Origin: Hippopus hippopus
Lineage: Eukaryota; Mollusca; Bivalvia; Cardiida; Cardiidae
DNA: 64,000 nucleotides
Direction of reading: 5' to 3'
NCBI GenBank assembly: GCA_946811185.2
Contig: OX328108.1
Location: 3,185,501-3,249,500 of the forward strand
Shown here: positions 35,470-47,800 of the stretch, one piece after another
Layout: every line of letters starts with the position of its first letter
Numbering within the stretch: the first letter of the stretch is position 1
Program-made: the position numbers and the translations under genes
Notes under the pieces: generated by a model
Told to the model about the DNA's origin: nothing
What the model saw: the letters and a program-made list of their open reading frames with translations, nothing else
Database searches by the model: none

Positions 35470-35625
35470 TTAAGGCTTGTCCGTCAAATGAATGAAAGCA
35501 TTTGCAGACACCGAAAATAAATGTAGCTCACATGATGGATTTGTCTTGGAAAGGGAGGAAAGCTGGAAACAAGGATTTTCTCCTTTTCCCACAATGTTTT
35601 CAAAAGCCTGATTCCCTCACGGTCC
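35470..35625. repeat. MITE family A, degenerate, upstream of exon 1
   Basis: 'gaaagcatttgcagacaccg' and 'ttctccttttcccacaatg' landmarks about 200 bp upstream of the first coding exon. Confidence 0.6.
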
Positions 35626-35808
35626 GCAATTTTAGGCGAATAAACCGAGGGGTTAATTTCCTTTCGATCAAGCAAAAAGATCGTACTATCTTTACTCACG
35701 GTCATAACTCGAAGTCAAGATTTTGTTTCATATATTTTCACATTGCAAAGGTCTTGGTTCCGACAATTGTACGTAACTATATTACAGATCTACAGGTTGT
35801 TGCAGACT

Positions 35809-35884
35809 ATGAAAAGTTTAGCGGGCTTGCTTATCTTGCTGCTGGGTGTCAGTGTATGCCTCGGTCAAACCGCAAACGAAATTG
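35809..35884 (+). CDS. Exon 1: signal peptide
   Basis: First ATG in the frame. MKSLAGLLILLLGVSVCLG is a typical signal peptide (Lys, then a 14-residue hydrophobic core), with probable cleavage before QTANEI. Donor ATTG|gtaagt, phase 1. The upstream 'ttgttgcag' 4 bases before the ATG could be an acceptor for a 5' UTR exon; I cannot decide. Confidence 0.75.
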
Positions 35885-38800
35885 GTAAGTCAAGAAATTT
35901 AATTAATTTATGTCGTTTATTCCCAGTGCTTGTGTCCAGCTTTGGACTTTTGAATAATTTTATTACGATTAAATGCATTATATATTCAACGATTAAACTT
36001 CTTTTATGTCTTTCCTGTCGTTTTATCTTGCCGAAATAGGAAAGACATGAATTCATTTGACAAGCTACTCTAAGTGTCTCCCTGTAGGTTTTCAGAACGA
36101 ATGATTCCCATCCTGAACTCCTCGGTCACGCAGGAGGTAAGCCCGGACTATTTTCAAAGTGCGATAGAAACAACAATATCTTCAACTCCATCCTTTTTGG
36201 TGACTTTTAAAGTCTAAACTCGTGTTCAAATAATGTTACATGACGATTTGATAAAACAAACCCGTTACCCAATTCAATGTCTAACCCCTTTTTAGCCTAA
36301 ATCTGCATTTTTTTTCCTTGAGAAGAAACTTGCGGTTTTTTTTTTCTTTTCAAATATACAGACTCACAAGGTTTCAACTTGTATCGTCAAAGATAGTCAA
36401 GAGGAAAAAAAATTAGATGGAAATAAGCTTATAATTAGTATCGATATACTTCATATGGTCTGCAACACGCGAAAAGGGGCATTCGGACATTTGCGTAAAG
36501 TGTCGTCTCGGATCAGCCTGCGCAGTCCGCGCAGGCTAACTCGAGACGGCACTGTACGACTACATTAGATTTTGTGCAACAGCAGACTTGTGCAAAACAG
36601 AAAATTACATAAAAACGGAAACTGTCGTTTCGGATTAGTCTGCGCGGACTGCGCAGACTGATCCGAGACGACACTTTACGCAAATGTCCGAATGCCCCCT
36701 TTCGCCTGTTGCAGGCCATATAAAAGGGGGAAAGTATTCCATCCAGAGCTCAGATCACGTCCGTAGCCCTATAAATTTCAAACAACCCGCAAACCCACAA
36801 CCCTTCACGAAAGGGGAGCATCCCCTCCCCCATACAAGGAGATGCTTTCTGAGAGACAATGATCGTTATAAATGTGTGTAAACAATATCAAGGGAAAGGA
36901 GCTTCGGATCTCACCATACATCATCACATTGGCATGGCAGTCACATCAAATTACGCAGATAAGCTATTGACAGCAGTTTCATTGTCCCATTCTGATTTGG
37001 AGCACAGAAAGTATTTCACCGTTTATCAAAGAATCCCGATATTTAACGACTCTGCGGAAAAAAAAACTTCTGAAAATTATACTCGGTGGGAAAATCTCTT
37101 CTCGTAATGTTTTCTACCCTGTCAAAGAACTTCATTTGTGCCTGTCCACTTTCGGATTCGTCGTCTGCAGATGCTGTGAACTTGGAAGAGTTGTTCTTTT
37201 GGGATATGGCGGTTATTAAAAGCCTCTGATGTGGAAAGTCTAGGTTTTGTACATGAGATTACTCCACAAATATCGGACAGTATAGACCAAAATTAACTTC
37301 GCATTACAATCTTTTTTTTTTAACTTTATTTCTACTCTCTACATAATACACAAACATCATTTTAATTAATAAATTACAACTGTTACAATTGTTTACATTC
37401 AGTAAACTATGTTAGATATGAGTGATACTAAGTAGAAATAAAGTTGAAGTAAAATTGAGAGACATTCAGCGCACACGTCCTTTCGCATTTTTTTTTTTTT
37501 GTAATGAAGGTTTTTTTTTTTCTGTCAGATTACGGACTTAAGAGTTTTGATTTTTTAACTGGCGACATTGATATAATCTAAACCTTAAAGGGCCTTTCAA
37601 AACTATACTTGTTTTTTCGGCAAATGTAGATCAGGATGAGCTTGCACAAAATGTGCAGTCCGATCCTTGATCTACACAGTATCTTTTGCTGAAAGTTTGA
37701 ATGAAAATAACTTTGTTGAAATAGCACTTAATTTGAGTTATTTCTACACTGAAAATGTCCTATGGGTTTATTCTGCCCTCCAAAGGTTAAACAATTGGAA
37801 CTTCGCATTACAATCTGATCTTATTCTTCTCATTTAACAAATGAGATAAAAACTCAACTTTGGTTGCGAAAGCTTCAATGCGAGGCCTACTGGATACCAA
37901 TGCTTTCTGCACTTTGATTATATTGATTTCGCCCCCGGTTTCGCCCCGATATTTTCATTAAGAGACATTTTCGAGCTTGTGCTACGTAGCACAGTTTACC
38001 ATATTTACTACCCAATCATTTTTGATCGGCAAGTAGGACGAATGAAATGTATCTGTGGTTCTGCAATAATCAGACAGATTGATTGACTAGAAAACGAGAC
38101 ACTGTTCGTTTTCCATGTCAAAATTAGAGTAAAATTTTCTGTCGTGTTTTACCACGTTCTCCTTTGTAGAGAGTATAATTGATTTTCGGCCTATATTTGC
38201 GCGGGAGTCATAAAGGGGACCAAGTAGTAAGAAGAGTTTATTCCGCGGGAGTATTTAAAAAAAAAAAATAGATCATAACGGTTGTACTGCAGTCCATGAA
38301 GTCATGTAAGGCTATAATTTATGTTTGCCTCTGCTCTGAAAAACAAGTCTTTACCATGCGCCTGCTTTCTATGACCGTATATTACATACATAGGATCCCA
38401 GCTTAACCTGCTAATTGGAGTGTTTTGGTGAAGCCGCCGGGCACCGGGGTTTCCTTCCTCGTGTAAAATAGCACTTGAAACTAGATCTACTCAAAGTTTC
38501 AAACATTGCACAGAAAAAGCACTTTCCAGTTTTCACAGCTCTTGATTACCCTAGACAAACTATGAACTAAATAAATTTATACCGAGGGAATTCCTTGAAG
38601 CGAGGGGAAAAATATGCTGATGAAATGGTAAATATTGAGGTAAAACGATAAGTTGATTGGTGGTAAAGTATCCGTTTCCCACATGACATTTTCAAAGTAG
38701 ATCTTAACGTTTGTATGCATGGTCACTGTAGAATCTTTAAAAGTTGCATTTGGAAAAGTTTACGAATCCACAATTCAAATCTTTACCACACCATCCAAAG

Positions 38801-41800
38801 TTCTAAAATGACCCTGACAGAGAAGGCATTTGAAAACTTTGTGGAACAAGGAGAAAATGCTGGTAACAAGCATTTTCTCCTTTACTCACAAAGTTTTCAA
38901 CCTTTCATAGACAAACACATTTTTTTCAGCAACATTTGATATGTCATCTACACATGCTTTCGATTTGGACAAGTCCAAAATTTTTTCGTCCGTTCAGGAG
39001 TTCAAAAGATACTTTATTATATTTTATGTGTCTATTTTTAGAAATGTTATGGGTAAAGAAATGTCGTAATTTAAGCTGGGGGGAATTATTTCCCCGTCAC
39101 AGTGAATATTTTCCTCCTGCCGAAAATCTGGAACTACTTTTTTAAGTTTTAAAAGTGGCATTCGTTGACAAAATAATCGGAGGAAATATAATATATAATT
39201 TATTTCATCAGCTTGTGGTTAATATGGGGAAATATTTGCCTCAAAAGGGCAAAGGTCCGCGAAAATAACTCGTGCCTTACGGCACTCGTTATTTTCGCAT
39301 ACCTTTCCCTTTTTCTGCAAATATTTCCCCATATTAACCACAAGCTGATGAAATAAACTCTATTTAATTCGATAAGCCTTTCAAACAATAGTAAGAGTTA
39401 AACCTAGATGATTGTTAACTTTTAACCAAATGACAAACTTTTAGACTTGTCCAAATTCAAAGCAATTTCAGTCAACAAATTAAATGGCTCAAATTGTTGA
39501 ATTTTTCTTGGAAAAATTTAGAAAACATTGTAGGAACCATCATTTTCACCCTTTCCCACAATGTTTTCAAAAGCTGCCTTGTTTAGGGTTGTTAAAATTC
39601 ACAATTAGTTTAGTAACGGATAAATCCTTCTTTTCCAGCCGATGATGAAGATGCTGTTGAGGGCGCTATTGGTGTAAGTATTTCATTTTTTTGAAAAAAA
39701 AAAAAAACAAAAAAAACACTGCCTTCTTTCTTGCTAGTCCAAGGTTTTGAGTGACTCAGTGGGTAAGATTATGGATTCATAATCTAGAAGTTCTGGGTTC
39801 AAATCTAACCTGAGGTACTGACTCTTTTAATTCTTTACCGAACGACAAAATGATATACCGGTATTTGCCAACAACAAAATAACAAGATACATGTACTCAA
39901 ATGATTGGATTTAGATCAGAAAGGGTAGAAATCATTGTGGAAGAAGAAGAAAATGCTGGTTACCAGGTATGATCAGACTACGAGGGTTGTTCGATATGTA
40001 ATGTGTATTGTACGATATCTCAAAAGCATTCGACTCAAATAGTGAAATGAACATGACATCCCTTCAAAGTATTCTCCGTGGTTTGAAATACATAATTTCA
40101 ATCTCTGAATCCATTTCTGAAATGCGTCACGGTACGCTGATTTAGGTAGACCTCTGAGGCACTGACTGATGGCTGAGCCAAGGGCTTGTCGAGACTTGTA
40201 ACGACGACCAGATAAGAACTTTTTAAGTTTTGGAAAAAGGAAAAAGTCGCATGGGGCTAGATCTGGAGAGTATGGTGGGTGTAGCAAGACGGTAACCTTC
40301 TCCGACTTCAAAAATTGCTTCACAAGCTCAGATGTATGTGATGGAGCATTATCATGAAGTAGACGAACATGCCTAAATCCTGACACAGGGCGTCGTTTAA
40401 GATAATATTTCTTGACCTTTTTTAGTATAACATCTCAGTAATACCGACCTGTAACACTTTTGCCCTTCGGCACCAGAATTTGTACGGCTATACCATCACA
40501 TGAGAAGAATATATGCAATAAAGAACCTTCTTTGTGCTCATGCTTCTTTTGGCAACTACAGGCCTTCTACCGTGTTTAGTTAGCCATATTTTGTTTCCAA
40601 TTTTTCTTAGAGGTTCGAAATAGTGAACCCATGTTTCGTCACCAGTAACAATGTTTACAAATTGTCTTTGATTGAATTTGGGAAACATTTTGAGCAATTG
40701 CTTAGCGGTTTGTACTCGTACCCGTTTTTGGTCATCTGTCAATATATGCGGTATCCATCTGGCAGAAATCTTTCGTACTTTCAAAATACGCTTCAAAATG
40801 AAATGCACCCGCGATAGCAATATGCCAACAGCGTTGGCAATATCACGAATCGTGTATCTGCCATCACTTTCAATTATTTCCCTGACTTTTGAGACATTTG
40901 CCTTGCCTGTTACAGTCACAGGTCGGCCAGATTTTGCTGCATCTTTGACAGACTCTGTGCCAGTCAGAAATTTCTTTCTCCAACTACGAACTGTCTCATA
41001 AGATACCTTATCAGACCCATAAACTTCATCCAATTCAGAAAAAATCTGCATTACCGAATGACCGAGTTTTGTGCGAACTTTTATATAAGCTCTAATTTCT
41101 TCAATATTCTTAATCCGTTTTCCCACCATTTTTACAACAGTGGTCAACGACTAGCTCTATTGAAATGACTATAAGTTTAAAACTATGTGGAGCTGAAGGC
41201 TCGTGTTTATACCATTAGAAAGGTATTGAACAGAGCTATTCAAGCATATCATCATCCACGAAATCGTGCAAAGCGTTATTGCGCTGTGGTACAATACACA
41301 TTACATATCGAACAGCCCTGGTACATGATCTGTACAGTATGGTCTTGATCAACACTCCACGAAAAAACAACTTTGGTATGTACAAGGCATTTGAAAATAT
41401 TGAGAGAAACAGGAAAAAAAAAAGTAAGTCGGTTACAAACATTTTCTCCTTTTACAAAAATGTTTTTACCTTAAGCTTATCAAACAGAAATTCCATCATT
41501 TGAGCTACAATTAATTCATTGAAGGCAAATGTTTTTAATGTCTATGAATCTGAAATATTTTGGCCTTTGTAAAGGCTTAACCCTTACTATACAATCCTGA
41601 GTTTTAAGACCTTGAGGAAGAAGCCTTTTAAAAACATGGTAGGAAAAAGAGAAAATGCTGGTAACCAGCATTTGCTCCTTTTCCCACTTTGATTTTTATC
41701 TTATCAAAGAAATTTGTTCCGTTATTTTAGCCACATTTAAATTGTCGTCTACAAATGCTCTCAGTTTACATTTATGTTGTTTGGTAAAGAGTTAAGAAAC

Positions 41801-44800
41801 AAGATATAATGAATAGGAAAATGCCTTCATGAATTGGGCAAGGAAACTATTGCTTTTAACTCTTCACCAAACGACAAAATTTTAGACTTGTCCAAATTGA
41901 AAGCATTTGCAGATGACAAAATAAACGTGACTCAAAAATTGAAACTTGACTTTAGAAGAGTAGAAAACATTGTGGGAAAAGGAGAAAATGCTGGTTACCA
42001 GCATTTTCTCCTTTTCCCACAATGTTTTCAGAAGGCTTCTTCCTCTGGGTAGTAAAAACCAGGGATTGTTTGGTAAAGGGTTAACTCTTTACCAAAGGAG
42101 AAAATTGTAGATTAGTCCAAATTGAAAGCTTTTGCAGACAACAATTTAAATGTAGCTCAAATTATGAAATTCATTTTTTTGAAAGAGTAGAAAACATTGC
42201 GGAAAAGGGAGAAAATGCTGGTTACCAGCATTTTCTCCTTTTTCAACAATGTTTTCAAAGACTTCTTTGTCATGTTTGTTAAAACTCGGGATTGTGTGAT
42301 AAAGGACTAACAGGCAGTAAAGCTTGTAGCAAACAGTGACATTCTCCATTTCAAGTATTTTCATAAGCTGACTCCTACAGAGGCTTAAAAGATTGTATTT
42401 GTAAAGAAATGGGTTAAAACCATTCAACCCAGAACTATAAATTTCACTTTTGAATTGACTTGAATCTATTTACCCTTTACCACACAATCCTGACTTTTAA
42501 CAACCCTAAGGGAAAAAAAAACTTTTGAAAACATTGTAGGAAAAGGAGAAATTGCTGGTAACCAGCATTTTTTCCTTATCCGATAATGTTTTCTACCCTT
42601 AGAAAAAAGAAATTAATGTTTTGAGTAACATTTAATTTGTCATCTGAAAATTCTTTCAATTTGGAGAAGTTTAAAATTTTTGTCGTTTTGTAAAGAATTA
42701 AGATATAGCTACGACACAAAACAGGAATACATGCAAACGTTTTAAATGCTTGTTGATCCGGACCATTGATTTACCTCATTAGCAATCAGCAAATTTTTTG
42801 ACCCATCCAAATTGAAAGCATTTGCAGATGACAAATTCAATAAGGCTTAACCCAAGGACACAATTTCAGACTTGTCCAAATTGATAGAATTTTGTACATG
42901 ACAAAATAATTAAATGTGACTGAAAAATTTTGTTCTAGCAAGAGTAGAAAACAATGTGGGAGAAGGAGAATATGCTGCTTACCATTGGGATTGTGTGGTA
43001 AAGGGTTAAATCATAACAGTTGTCTATAAAAGAGTAGAAAACATCATTTGAAATGGAGAATATGCTGGTAACCATTATTTTTCTTTTTCCCAAATTGTTT
43101 TCAAAAGCCTTCTTTCAAATAGTCTTTAAAACTTGGGATTAAGAAGACAGGTTTAATTCAGTGAAAATGTTTTAACTTTTTTCCTGCCAAAGGTAAAATA
43201 TATAAAGTCAACTTCTTTCGACGACTGTTAAAATACAATCTACTGAAACTCAGGAAGATTTTTATCTAATAGGCTTGATTAAACAAGAGAAAAGAAGAGA
43301 TCCAAGATCAGGCAGCATGTTCTGTGCAGTCTGATCTTGACTTATGCTATCCACAAAAGCCTCTGAGTCTGTTTTTGTGTAGATCCATTGCTAAAAAAGG
43401 TCAACAAGGAAGATCATATCACTTTTCAACATTGTCTTAATGGCTTATTAGTTCCATTGAAGAAAAGATTGTCAATGGGCTATTTTTAGTTACTTTGGCT
43501 CTAAATAAATCACGAGCACTTTCTCCCTTTTCCACAATGTTTTCAAAGAACTTCATCATCAAGATCATTAAAATTTGATTGATTGATTGATTGTATGGTG
43601 TTTAACACCATTTTCAACATTATTTCACCTATATCACGGCAGCAAGTGCACTTATCTATGCTTACCTGGAGTTTCTTTTACCAGTACTCAGCCTAATACT
43701 CTTCCCAAGCCACTGGCTGCTTTCCCACATGACCATCCTCGAGACAATGGTCAGCTGTTAGATAGGAATGAATCCTGTCGCAATGACTATCATCAACCCT
43801 CAGAATGAAATTGGCTAAGCTGGGGATCGAACAAGCAGCCCCATGTTCTCAAATCCTGTAAGCTACTGACTGACTCATTTAAACTTGGGATTGATTGGTA
43901 AAGGGATAATACAGTAATGAAATTTTGAGGGGTTAACTGATTGATTTTATGATATATGGTTTTAACTTTGTTTTTAATAGTATTTCAGTCTATTGGAGGA
44001 GGCCAGTACATTTATCCATGCTTTTCTTAGAGTTTCTTCACACAATTTTCGTCCTGAGCCAGTGGCTACTTTCCCACATAACTATCATCAAACCAATGAT
44101 CAGGGGTGAGATGGGATTAAATCCAGTGGTCATGACTATCATCAATCCTCAAAAAGGAATTGGCCAGCCTGGGGATTCAAACCAGCGACCTCCTTGTTTC
44201 AAATTCTATATGTTACCAACTGAGCTACCGAGCTTAGTTTAGACTCACCCTGTCTGAAAGCATTTCTATGTCCGTATTCACAACCATTCTAAAAAACATT
44301 CCATGTCTCATTTCTAAGAATTTTCTATACTTGAAAGTAACACAACTTTTGATAGGCTAGACCGTTTGGTTTAGCCAATCACAAGTTGTGTTTCTCTCAT
44401 ACTTAGAAAATCTTGGAAAATAAGCCTAAGAATGTTCTTAAAAAATGGTTGGTGAATACGGACTCAGATCTATTACAGATCTATGAATGGAGAAAATGAT
44501 TGGAATTGCCTTTGAAAGGGTAAATTTCATCATCTGAGCCACATTTAATTTTCCCTTCGCAAAATTTGATACTTTAACCCTTTACCACACAGCAAAATTT
44601 TACCACACTGCAATGTGGCCAAAATGGTGCAATTTTTCTTTGATAGGATAGAAAACATTGTGGGAAAAGGAGAAAATGCTGTTTACCAGCATTTTCTCCT
44701 TTTCCCACAATGTTTTCAAAAGGCTTCTTTCCCAGGGCCATTGAAAGTCGTCATTGTGTGGTAAAGAGTTAAACTTGGACTTTTCTAAAATTTTGTTTCT

Positions 44801-47800
44801 GTTGTCAATAGTTAAACAATGTTCACAAATATTTTAGACGGAATTGTCCAGTGATATTGCTGATGGAGTAAGTGCTGTATCCACATATTTGAACTGTAAG
44901 TATTTCCGATAAAACCCTCAAATTGAAATTTGAGATATTCTTACGTGAATGATTAAAATAGGTCCCATGGAATATTTATAGTGTTGTACATTAGAATTGA
45001 CTGATCCCTATTAATGTATTCTGTCTTGTGAATTGATATTAGTTTTAACCTTTTACCACAGAATCTAGAGATTTAACGACCCTGAAAGAGAATGCTTTTA
45101 AAAACATTTTGGGAAAAGGAGAAAATGCTGATAACTACCATTATCTCTTCATCCCAAAATATTTTCTTCCCAATCAAAGAATTTAAGCTCATTTGTAATA
45201 ACATCAAATTTGTAGATTGCAGATGATTTGAATTTGGAAGAGTCTAAAATTCATCGTTTTAGAAAGGATTAACCTTTTACCACATAATACTGAGTTTGAG
45301 CATTTTCTCTTTTTCCCAAGAGGTTTTCTACCCTTTCATAAACATATTCCAACTTTTGGACTACATTTAATATGTAGTCTGCAGCTGCTTTCAAGTTTGG
45401 CAGGTCTAATTATTTTCTTCTCTGGAATAGTTAGGAATTGTTCAATAATGTATCACTCATTAGACAATGGTTTAGGTAAAATAGCCAGTCAACGCTCGGT
45501 TTTTGGTTTGTATACATAGCATATACAAGGCTTTATCATTCCATTTGGTATAAATAGGTAAGACAAAGCTCGTGGAATTTTCTATGTGATAAAAATACAA
45601 ATCTCATGTTTATATCACATAAACAGCCCACTCATTGTGAATGTATAGGATAGCCAATGAGTGGGGAGTCTTTGTGATAAAGACATGAACATTAGCAAGT
45701 GTGGACATCAGATAGACAACCCCATGAGCTTTTGTCTATATCACAAAGACAACCCCACTCATTGTATATAGGATAATCAATGAGTGGTGTTGTCCATGTG
45801 ATATAGACATGAGCATTAGCAAGTGTCTACATCAGATAAACAACCCCATGAGCTTTTGTCTGTGTCACATTGACAACCCCATGTGTTGTCTATCTATAGG
45901 ATAAGCAATGAATGAGGTTGTCTTCGTGATAAAAGACATAAGTGTTAGTGTCTATATCAGATATCAGGTAGACAACCCCATGAGCTTTTGTCTATATCAC
46001 AAAGACAACCCCACTCATTGTCTGTATATAGGATAATCAATGAGTGGGGTTGTCCATGTGATATAGACATGAGCATTAGGTAGTGTCTACATCAGATAGT
46101 AAACCCCATGAGCTTTTGTCTATATCACGTGAACAACCCCACTCATTGTCTATGTATAGGATAATCAATGAGAGGGGTTGTCAGTGTGATATAGACATGA
46201 GCTTTAGCAAGTGTCTATATCAGATAGAGAACCCTATGAGCTTTTGTCTATCCAAGTTGGACTAGGGTCCATATTTACCAACCATTCTTAGGAACATTCT
46301 CAGTTTAGTCTCCAGGATTTTCTAAATTTGAACGCAACACAACTTTTGATTGGCTAAACCATTTGGTTGGCTAAACCATTTGGTTTAGCCGATCAGAAGT
46401 TGTGTTACGTTCAAGTTTAGAAAATCTTCGAGAATAAGACTGAGAATGTTCTAAAGAACAGTTGGTGAATATGGACCCATGTGGAATGACAATGCTTTGT
46501 ATACATATGCAATACACACAGACCAAATATGCACACTGGTTGACTATTTTAACAGAACTGTGGTTAAACTATAGTATTCCCTGGTTCGTTTGTTATTTCA
46601 GTTAATTGCCCCGCTGGTTACCGATGTTTACCTGTACTAGAATGTTTGCCCTGTGATTATGGCTCCTACAAGTCAGACACCAGCTCCAAGCGTTGTACAC
46701 AGTGCCCAACAGGCTGTACCACATTGAGGAAAGGAGCTTCATCATGGAGGGAATGTGTCCGTAAGTACATGGCATCGTCATTTCCTGATTGGTTGAGTAG
46801 CTTTTCACCAGTATCTATATTAGATATTGTTTGATAATGAGAATATGTGAAACTCGCCATATACCTCAGGTAACTTGATACAAACATGAGATGGAGAGAG
46901 TCTGCATGCAGTTTGTTATAATCGGGTAGTCTGAGATAAATAAATTACCACCTAGGACATAATGTTTTGTTGTTCAACTCATTGTATCCAAAAAACAGTA
47001 ATGTAACAATGCTAGCTGACTTATTTATCTGTTTCCTGATTTCACTGGCAGTGAGCTGTAAGCGTAAGCTTTGCACTGCTTTGCCCATGGGGTCCCCGTG
47101 AAACTTCTAGCACTAAACATGTGCATGGATCTTAAGATATCTTAATAACTGCATGTAATTTAACCATTTACCAAACGACTAAATGTTAGACTTGTTCAAA
47201 GTGAAAGCATTAGCAGACAGCAAATTAAATATGGCTCTTAAGGAAACTTGTTCTTGATAGGGTAGAAAACATGGTGGGAAAAGAAGAAAATGCTGGTTAC
47301 CATAATTTTCTCCTTTTTGCACGATGTTTTCCAAAGCCTTTTTCTCTCGCGTCTTTAAAACTTGGGGTTGTTTGGTAAAGGGTTAAGTAGTGAGGCAGGC
47401 AGGACCTGAGGACTATAGGAAGCATTGTGCTACTTTTTAAATGTAGAGATAGACTAAGAATGCTCAATTTAAAATGTTTGCTGAATATGACCTTGATTTA
47501 AAGAACCAGAATAGACTCATGGTTTTTGGTGGGGGGGGGGGGGGTGGCGGAAATGGGGAGGTAGAGAAATTTGACATTTTGTAAGGAAAAGTCATAAGGA
47601 AATGAATATTTACCTTTGGGGTGGGGGACAAAAAAAAAAATTGCTGAAAAAACATTGCTTCTGGTGGGACTGGAGCCAATGAACTTCAAAGCTGTAGTGG
47701 GCAACTCGTGTAACTGAGGTATAGAGCCAAGCAATGATTTATCTAGTTAAAAATGTATTTATCCTTCGTTATGCAATAACAGCTATAATATTACAAGCAG

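Noticed and set aside
45580..46260. CRISPR-like array from regular spacing
   Set aside because: The repeats are about 128 bp and palindromic with no unique spacers, and the window is eukaryotic.
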